9,779 nucleotides of DNA, from contig DASRSS010000187.1 of the NCBI GenBank assembly GCA_035656335.1, positions 1 to 9,779 of the forward strand, given 5' to 3'. The first letter of the stretch is position 1, and every line of letters starts with the position of its first letter. The stretch comes from DASRSS01 sp035656335. Lineage in GTDB: Bacteria > Actinomycetota > Actinomycetes > Mycobacteriales > Jatrophihabitantaceae. The translations under genes were made by a program, and so were the position numbers. The notes beneath the pieces were generated by a model. It ran no database searches. It had not been told where the DNA came from and saw only the letters and a program-made list of their open reading frames with translations. This document shows, piece after piece, positions 5,802 through 9,779 of the stretch.

Positions 5802-7558
5802 TGTTGGCCCCGTAGCAGGGTTTTCGGCGGCGTGTCTGCCTGCTGGGGGGCCAAGACCGGAAGCACCAGGGCGCCGGGCGCGGTCGCGGGCACCACCGGC
5901 GAATTCGGCGGGACGGGCGCCAGCCGCCGGTACGGCGCGCCGAGCGGCGGACGGGGATCGGCCTCGCCGCGGTTCGGCCACAGCGCCAGCGCCCGCTCGG
6001 CCTGCGCGGTGATCGTCAGGGACGGGTTCACGCCCAGGTTCACCGACACCGTCGAGCCGTCGATCACGTGCAGCCCGCCGTAGCCGTACAGCCGGTGGTA
6101 CGGGTCGACGACGCCGGACGCGGGCGAGTCGCCGATCACGCAGCCACCGATCAGGTGCCCGGTGACCGGCATGTTCGCCAGGTCGCCCCACGTGCCGCCG
6201 GGCACGCCGTCGATCGCGTCCGCCACCCGGCGGGCGACCTCGTGCCCCGCGGGGATCCACGCCGGGTTCGGCTCACCCTCGCCGGGTTCGGTGGACAGCA
6301 CCCGCCGGAACCAGCGCCGCTTCAGCACGGTGGTGATCGAGTTGTCCAGCGACTGCATGACCAGCAGCACGATCGACTGCTGCGACCAGCGCCGCGGGTT
6401 GTGCAGCCGCCGCAGCACCCGCCGCTGTCGGCGCATCTCGGCCAGTCCTGCGCGCCAGCGCGGGACGGGCTGGTCGCCGTCGACGAGCACGGCACCCAGC
6501 AGCGACAGCAGGTTGCTGCCCTTGCCGTAGCGCACCGGCTCGACGTGCGTGTGCGCGTCCGGATGGATCGAGGACGTGATCGCGACGCCCGCGGAGTAGT
6601 CGGCGTCGGGCCGCAGCGAGCGCGCGGCCAGCACCGCCTCGGAGTTGGTACGCGTGAGCCGGCCGAGCCGCGGCGAGATGTTCGGCAGCACGCCGTCGGC
6701 CCGCATCGTGTGCAGCAGCCGCGCGGTGCCCAGGGCACCGGCCGCGAAGATCACCTGCTCCGCGCTGAACTCCAGCCGCGCGCTCCGGCGGTGTCCCGTC
6801 CGGTGCGTCGCCACGACGTACCCGCCGCCCGGACGCGGCCGGACCGCGCTGACGGTGGTGAGCGGGTGGACGACCGCCCCGGCGCGTTCGGCCAGGTACA
6901 GGTAGTTCTTCACCAGCGTGTTCTTCGCGTTGTGCCGGCAGCCGGTCATGCACTCGCCGCAGTGCGTGCAGGTGCGGCGCGCGGGGCCGAGGCCGCCGAA
7001 GAACGGGTCCGGGACCTCGCTGCCCGGGCGCGCGCCGTCCCCGCCGAAAAACACGCCGACGTCGGCGAGCCGGAACGTGTCGCCGATGCCCATCTGCTCG
7101 GCGACGTCGCGCATCACCCGGTCGGACGGGGACATGCCGGGGTACGTGGTGACGCCCAGCATCCGGCGCGCCTGGTCGTAGTACGGCGCCAGCTCGGCGC
7201 GCCAGTCGGTGATGTGCGCCAGCTGCTTGTCGGCGAACACCTCGTCCGGCGGCTGGTAGAGCGTGTTCGCGTAGCCCAGCGAGCCACCGCCGACGCCCGC
7301 GCCGGTGAGCACGATCAGCGAGTTCAGCGGGGTGCAGCGGAAGATGCCGTACATGCCGAGCCGCGGCTCGAACAGGTAGTCGCGCACGTGCCAGCTCGTC
7401 GCCGGGAAGGCGCCGTCCGCGAACCGCCTGCCCGCCTCGAGCACACCGACCCGGTAGCCCTTCTCGGTCAGCCGCAGCGCGCTGACGCTGCCACCGAACC
7501 CCGAGCCGATGATCAGCACGTCGTAGTCGAACTCGCTCCTTCTCGCCGCCGTGCTCAC
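5798..7558 (-). CDS. choD: GMC family oxidoreductase, ChoD (cholesterol oxidase)-like
   Basis: A 586-residue FAD-dependent glucose-methanol-choline oxidoreductase. The FAD-binding fold starts at VLIIGSGFGGS (14-24) and the ribose-binding Glu is in LEAGRRF (40-46). GAGVGGGSLGYANTLY (86-101) is the second GMC signature. Later come FAAGALGTARLL (271-282), the active-site His in TGHLIGG (466-472) and NLGVNPSLT (507-515) with Asn511. From memory it follows mycobacterial ChoD from LIIGSGFGGSV to the C-terminal RRLAPV, including a four-cysteine segment at residues 197-207. ChoD-type enzymes are annotated as cholesterol oxidases (3-beta-hydroxysterol to 3-ketone), although activity of the mycobacterial protein on cholesterol is debated. 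Start GTG at 7558 overlaps the tetR stop as GTGA, with GGTGG eight bases upstream. There is no signal peptide, so it acts inside the cell. Sterol or another bulky secondary alcohol is the inferred substrate. Confidence 0.92.
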   Translation of the reverse strand: MSTAARRSEFDYDVLIIGSGFGGSVSALRLTEKGYRVGVLEAGRRFADGAFPATSWHVRDYLFEPRLGMYGIFRCTPLNSLIVLTGAGVGGGSLGYANTLYQPPDEVFADKQLAHITDWRAELAPYYDQARRMLGVTTYPGMSPSDRVMRDVAEQMGIGDTFRLADVGVFFGGDGARPGSEVPDPFFGGLGPARRTCTHCGECMTGCRHNAKNTLVKNYLYLAERAGAVVHPLTTVSAVRPRPGGGYVVATHRTGHRRSARLEFSAEQVIFAAGALGTARLLHTMRADGVLPNISPRLGRLTRTNSEAVLAARSLRPDADYSAGVAITSSIHPDAHTHVEPVRYGKGSNLLSLLGAVLVDGDQPVPRWRAGLAEMRRQRRVLRRLHNPRRWSQQSIVLLVMQSLDNSITTVLKRRWFRRVLSTEPGEGEPNPAWIPAGHEVARRVADAIDGVPGGTWGDLANMPVTGHLIGGCVIGDSPASGVVDPYHRLYGYGGLHVIDGSTVSVNLGVNPSLTITAQAERALALWPNRGEADPRPPLGAPYRRLAPVPPNSPVVPATAPGALVLPVLAPQQADTPPKTLLRGQQ

Positions 7559-8208
7559 GGTGCCGCCACCAGGTGCGGGGCGAGCACGACGGCGACCAGC
7601 CGGTGCGCGGCGGCCGACCGGGCGCGGCCACGGGTCGCGTGCAACCGCAGCGCGGAGTCCAGGCCGGGCTCGAACGGCGCGAGCGCCAGATGGGGGAGCA
7701 GCAGCACCAGCATCGACAGCAGCGCGTCGACGTCGGTGTCCGCGGCCAGCTCGCCGGACGCGATCGCGCCGTCCAGCAGCGGACGCACGCCCTGGGCGTA
7801 CAGCCGGTGCACCGGTTCGCGGACCGCCTGGCGCACCTGCGGATCGAGTTCCATCGTGGTGGCCGCGGTGACGCCGCGCTCGAGCGGATGTGCGTCCATG
7901 TAGTCGATCCAGACGTCGACCAGCCGCTGGAAGAAGGCCAGGAACGTCTCGCCCGGTCGCGGGCCGCCGTCCAGGTGCGGCACCATCTCGGCGTAGATCG
8001 CCAGCGACGTCTGCTCGGCGACGTAGGCGAAGAACTCGAACTTGTCGGCGAAGTACTGGAACAGCGAGCCCTTCGCCACCCCGGCCTCGCGGGCGATCAC
8101 GTTCAGGCTGCCGCCGGAGTAGCCGTGCCGGCCGAACTCCGCCATCGCGGCGTGCAACACGCGCTCGCGCCGGGCGGAGTCGAGGTTGTCCCAGGTGGGG
8201 CGGGGCAT
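7555..8208 (-). CDS. TetR/AcrR family transcriptional regulator
   Basis: A 217-residue regulator and the first gene of the minus-strand operon. The N-terminal DNA-binding domain is clear: SARRERVLHAAMAEFGRHGY (11-30) is helix 1, and GGSLNVIAREAGVAKGSLFQYF (32-53) is the helix-turn-helix, followed by DKFEFFAYVAE. The rest is the helical ligand-binding and dimerisation domain, which does not reveal the ligand. The ATG at 8208 is preceded by GAAGGGAC at good spacing. It is transcribed with the GMC, ADC-like and DUF5703 genes and is divergent from the monooxygenase. The usual TetR arrangement therefore predicts repression of both its own operon and the monooxygenase through the palindrome at 8251-8266, relieved by a pathway substrate or product. 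Confidence 0.96.
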   Translation of the reverse strand: MPRPTWDNLDSARRERVLHAAMAEFGRHGYSGGSLNVIAREAGVAKGSLFQYFADKFEFFAYVAEQTSLAIYAEMVPHLDGGPRPGETFLAFFQRLVDVWIDYMDAHPLERGVTAATTMELDPQVRQAVREPVHRLYAQGVRPLLDGAIASGELAADTDVDALLSMLVLLLPHLALAPFEPGLDSALRLHATRGRARSAAAHRLVAVVLAPHLVAAP

Positions 8209-8247
8209 TTGCGTCCCTTCGGCGGCGGTGTCATGCTGGCCCCCAAC

Positions 8248-8276
8248 ACTATGACCACCCGGTCATGTTTACGCAA
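8248..8276 (-). promoter_or_regulatory. candidate promoter of the tetR-choD-adc operon
   Basis: On the minus strand TTGCGT (8276-8271) and CATAGT (8253-8248) are spaced by 17 bases, giving 3/6 and 4/6 matches to the sigma-70 consensus. Transcription would begin around 8240, about 30 bases before the tetR ATG. The palindrome at 8251-8266 fills the spacer and overlaps the -10 box, ideal for repression by occlusion. Confidence 0.45.
8251..8266. promoter_or_regulatory. probable TetR operator, perfect 6-4-6 palindrome
   Basis: ATGACC-ACCC-GGTCAT has perfect inverted arms and lies in the 97-base gap between the divergent tetR and monooxygenase genes, 42 bases from the tetR ATG and 39 bases from the monooxygenase start. 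Its form and size are typical of TetR-family operators. A further half-site, GTCAT, stands at 8230-8234. Binding by this particular regulator is inferred from position. Confidence 0.65.
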
Positions 8277-8293
8277 GCAGTGCCGGCAGCCTG

Positions 8294-8299
8294 AAGGAG
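8294..8299 (+). promoter_or_regulatory. strong ribosome binding site fixing a TTG start
   Basis: AAGGAG, a near-consensus Shine-Dalgarno sequence, lies six bases before the TTG at 8306. This spacing, plus the FAD-binding fold beginning right after it, decides the TTG as the start of the monooxygenase. No ATG or GTG gives a better fit. Confidence 0.85.
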
Positions 8300-8305
8300 C
8301 ATCCG

Positions 8306-9658
8306 TTGACCGAACGCGTCTGCATCATCGGGGCCGGATCGTCCGGCATCGCCGCCTGCCAGTCACTGGCCGAGCGCGACATCGACTTCGACTGCTTCGA
8401 GACCGGTTCGCAGGTCGGCGGCAACTGGCGCTACCTCAACGACAACCAGATGAGCTCGGCCTACAAGTCGCTGCACATCAACACGTCGCGCCAGATCATG
8501 GAGTACAAGGCGTTCCGCATGAGCGACGAGTACCCGATCTACCCGAGCCACGAGCAGATCGCGCGGTACTTCGACGAGTACGTCGACCACTTCGGGCTCC
8601 GCGACAAGATCACCTTCCGCACCGAGGTCACCCGCGTCGCGCCCGCGAACGACGGCGGCTGGGACGTCACCGTGCGCAGCCGCGACACCGGCGAGGCGCG
8701 GACGAACCACTACCGCGCGGTGCTGGTCGCCAACGGGCACCACTGGGACGCGCGCTGGCCCGAACCGGCGTTCCCCGGCGCGGACACGTTCACCGGGCGG
8801 CAGGTGCACTCGCACGACTACAAGACGTTCGACGGGTACGAGGGCAAGCGCGTGCTGGTGCTCGGCATCGGCAACTCCGCATGCGACATCGCGGTCGAGA
8901 CGTCCAAGGTGAGCGAGCGGACGTTCCTCGCCATGCGCCGCGGCGCGCACGTGATCCCGAAGTACGTGTTCGGCATGCCGACCGACCACCTGACCACCTC
9001 GCCGATGGCCCGGCTGCCGTGGTTCCCCGCCCGCCGCGCGATGCTCGCGCTCACGATGTACCTCGCGCGCGGCAACGTGACCCGGTACGGGCTGCCCAAG
9101 CCGGACCACAAGATCGCGTCCGCGCACCCGACGATCTCGGATGACCTGCTGACCCGGCTGAGCCACGGCGACATCACGGTGAAGCCGAACATCGAGCGCC
9201 TCGACGGCGACAAGGTCTACTTCGTAGACGGCACCGCCGAGCAGATCGACATCGTCGTCTACTGCACCGGCTACAAGATCACGTTCCCGTTCTTCGACGA
9301 CGCGTTGCTCGCCGCGCACGACAACCGCATCGGGCTGTACCACCGGGTGGTCGACCCGGACCACGACGGGCTGTACTTCATCGGGCTGGTCCAGCCGCTC
9401 GGCGCGATCATGCCGCTGGCCGAAGCGCAGTCCGGCTGGGTCGCGGATCTGCTGACGGGTGCAGGGGCGCTGCCGTCCAAGGCGGAGATGCGCCGCGAGA
9501 TCGCCGCGTACCAGCGCGCGCAGGAACGGCGCTACGTCGCGTCCAAGCGGCACACGATCCAGGTCGACTTCCTGGACCACCTCGCCGAGATCAAGCGCGA
9601 GCGCGCCGCAGGTGCGCGCCGGGCCCGCGCGGTCACAGGCAGACCAGCAACAGCGTGA
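8306..9658 (+). CDS. flavin-containing monooxygenase (FMO family)
   Basis: A 450-residue FAD- and NADPH-dependent monooxygenase. The FAD Rossmann motif GAGSSG (9-14) opens the protein, with ETGSQVGGNW (32-41) following. The FMO signature FTGRQVHSHDY occupies 162-172 and fits FxGxxxHxxxY/F; the last residue is Tyr, not the Trp of type I Baeyer-Villiger enzymes. The NADPH Rossmann motif is GIGNSACDIA (187-196), and the late CTGY motif is at 320-323. FMOs use C4a-hydroperoxyflavin to oxygenate nitrogen, sulfur or sometimes ketone carbon. Class FMO is clear, substrate is not. Start is TTG at 8306. The gene is divergent from tetR and shares its operator region, so it probably belongs to the same pathway as the ChoD-like and ADC-like enzymes. 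The last 26 bases overlap the convergent gene at the right edge; the final residues (basic and Ala-rich) are likely a non-catalytic tail. Confidence 0.93.
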   Translation: MTERVCIIGAGSSGIAACQSLAERDIDFDCFETGSQVGGNWRYLNDNQMSSAYKSLHINTSRQIMEYKAFRMSDEYPIYPSHEQIARYFDEYVDHFGLRDKITFRTEVTRVAPANDGGWDVTVRSRDTGEARTNHYRAVLVANGHHWDARWPEPAFPGADTFTGRQVHSHDYKTFDGYEGKRVLVLGIGNSACDIAVETSKVSERTFLAMRRGAHVIPKYVFGMPTDHLTTSPMARLPWFPARRAMLALTMYLARGNVTRYGLPKPDHKIASAHPTISDDLLTRLSHGDITVKPNIERLDGDKVYFVDGTAEQIDIVVYCTGYKITFPFFDDALLAAHDNRIGLYHRVVDPDHDGLYFIGLVQPLGAIMPLAEAQSGWVADLLTGAGALPSKAEMRREIAAYQRAQERRYVASKRHTIQVDFLDHLAEIKRERAAGARRARAVTGRPATA

Positions 9659-9779
9659 TGCTGTGCGACGGGGACGGCGCCGACTGCGGCCCGGCCCAGT
9701 TCGCGCCGACCGTCGCCGCGACCGTGTACCGGTAGCTGGTGAGCACGCTGAAGTTCGCGTCGCTGTAGCTGGTCGTGCT
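9633..9779 (-). CDS. C-terminal end of a fibronectin type III-like protein (partial)
   Basis: The minus strand is open from the right edge to a TGA at 9635-9633, giving 48 residues: STTSYSDANFSVLTSYRYTV followed by AATVGANWAGPQSAPS and a tail ending ITLLLVCL. The pattern Y-x-D, then L-x-x-Y-R-Y-T-V-x-A, then W-x-x-x-S-x-P-S is that of the last strands of a bacterial fibronectin type III domain, a module of secreted or wall-attached proteins. The bulk of the gene lies outside the window, so its role is unknown. Its last 26 bases overlap the end of the monooxygenase gene in antisense. Confidence 0.65.
   Translation of the reverse strand, partial: STTSYSDANFSVLTSYRYTVAATVGANWAGPQSAPSPSHSITLLLVCL

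Noticed and set aside
5148..6260. Longer 370-codon version of the ADC-like gene
   Set aside because: The extra upstream part overlaps the choD-like gene in another frame and is Arg/Gly-rich noise; the GTG at 5801 gives the family's normal length and a GTGA overlap.
6068..7903. 611-codon open frame on the plus strand, opposite the choD-like gene and the end of tetR
   Set aside because: It spans the antisense of two well-supported genes, is low-complexity Arg/Ala/Val-rich and has no known motif.
8363..9580. 405-codon minus-strand frame opposite the monooxygenase
   Set aside because: Composition and lack of motifs mark it as an antisense shadow of the FMO gene.

Overview
The window is high-GC DNA with the codon bias and gene content of an actinobacterium. 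The ATP-dependent DNA ligase and the GMC oxidoreductase follow, from memory, the mycobacterial LigB and ChoD proteins along nearly their whole lengths, and a DUF5703 protein (an actinobacterial family) is also present. The genus cannot be fixed from the sequence; a non-mycobacterial actinobacterium of the soil or plant-associated type is a reasonable guess.

Layout. On the left edge is the N-terminal third of a cobalamin-binding radical SAM protein resembling the hopanoid C-3 methylase HpnR (minus strand, runs off the window), then a near-perfect tandem repeat and a tRNA-Leu(GAG), also minus strand. A plus-strand block follows: a secreted, histidine-rich, proline-rich protein with a C-terminal membrane anchor, an M20-family metallopeptidase, and an ATP-dependent DNA ligase (LigB type). 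The ligase is bracketed by two 48-bp palindromes with identical 10-bp arms and identical spacing; one holds its start codon at the centre, the other contains its stop codon.

The right half is one regulated locus. On the minus strand, a TetR regulator, a ChoD-like GMC oxidoreductase, an acetoacetate decarboxylase-family protein and a DUF5703 protein form a tight operon in which each successive pair overlaps by exactly four bases (GTGA, GTGA, ATGA). Divergent from it is a flavin-containing monooxygenase with a TTG start. A perfect 6-4-6 palindrome in the shared intergenic region is the obvious operator for the TetR protein. The set (two flavoenzymes, an ADC-fold protein, a one-component regulator) looks like a small oxidative pathway for a hydrophobic alcohol, ketone or sterol-like substrate. 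The substrate is inference. The 3' end of the monooxygenase overlaps, in antisense, the 3' end of a convergent gene ending in a fibronectin type III-like domain, which runs off the right edge.

No CRISPR array, insertion sequence, rRNA or phage gene was seen. The most unusual items are the paired palindromes around ligB, the four-gene overlapping operon with its operator, and the ADC-like protein with Lys-Glu in place of the classical Lys-Lys pair.
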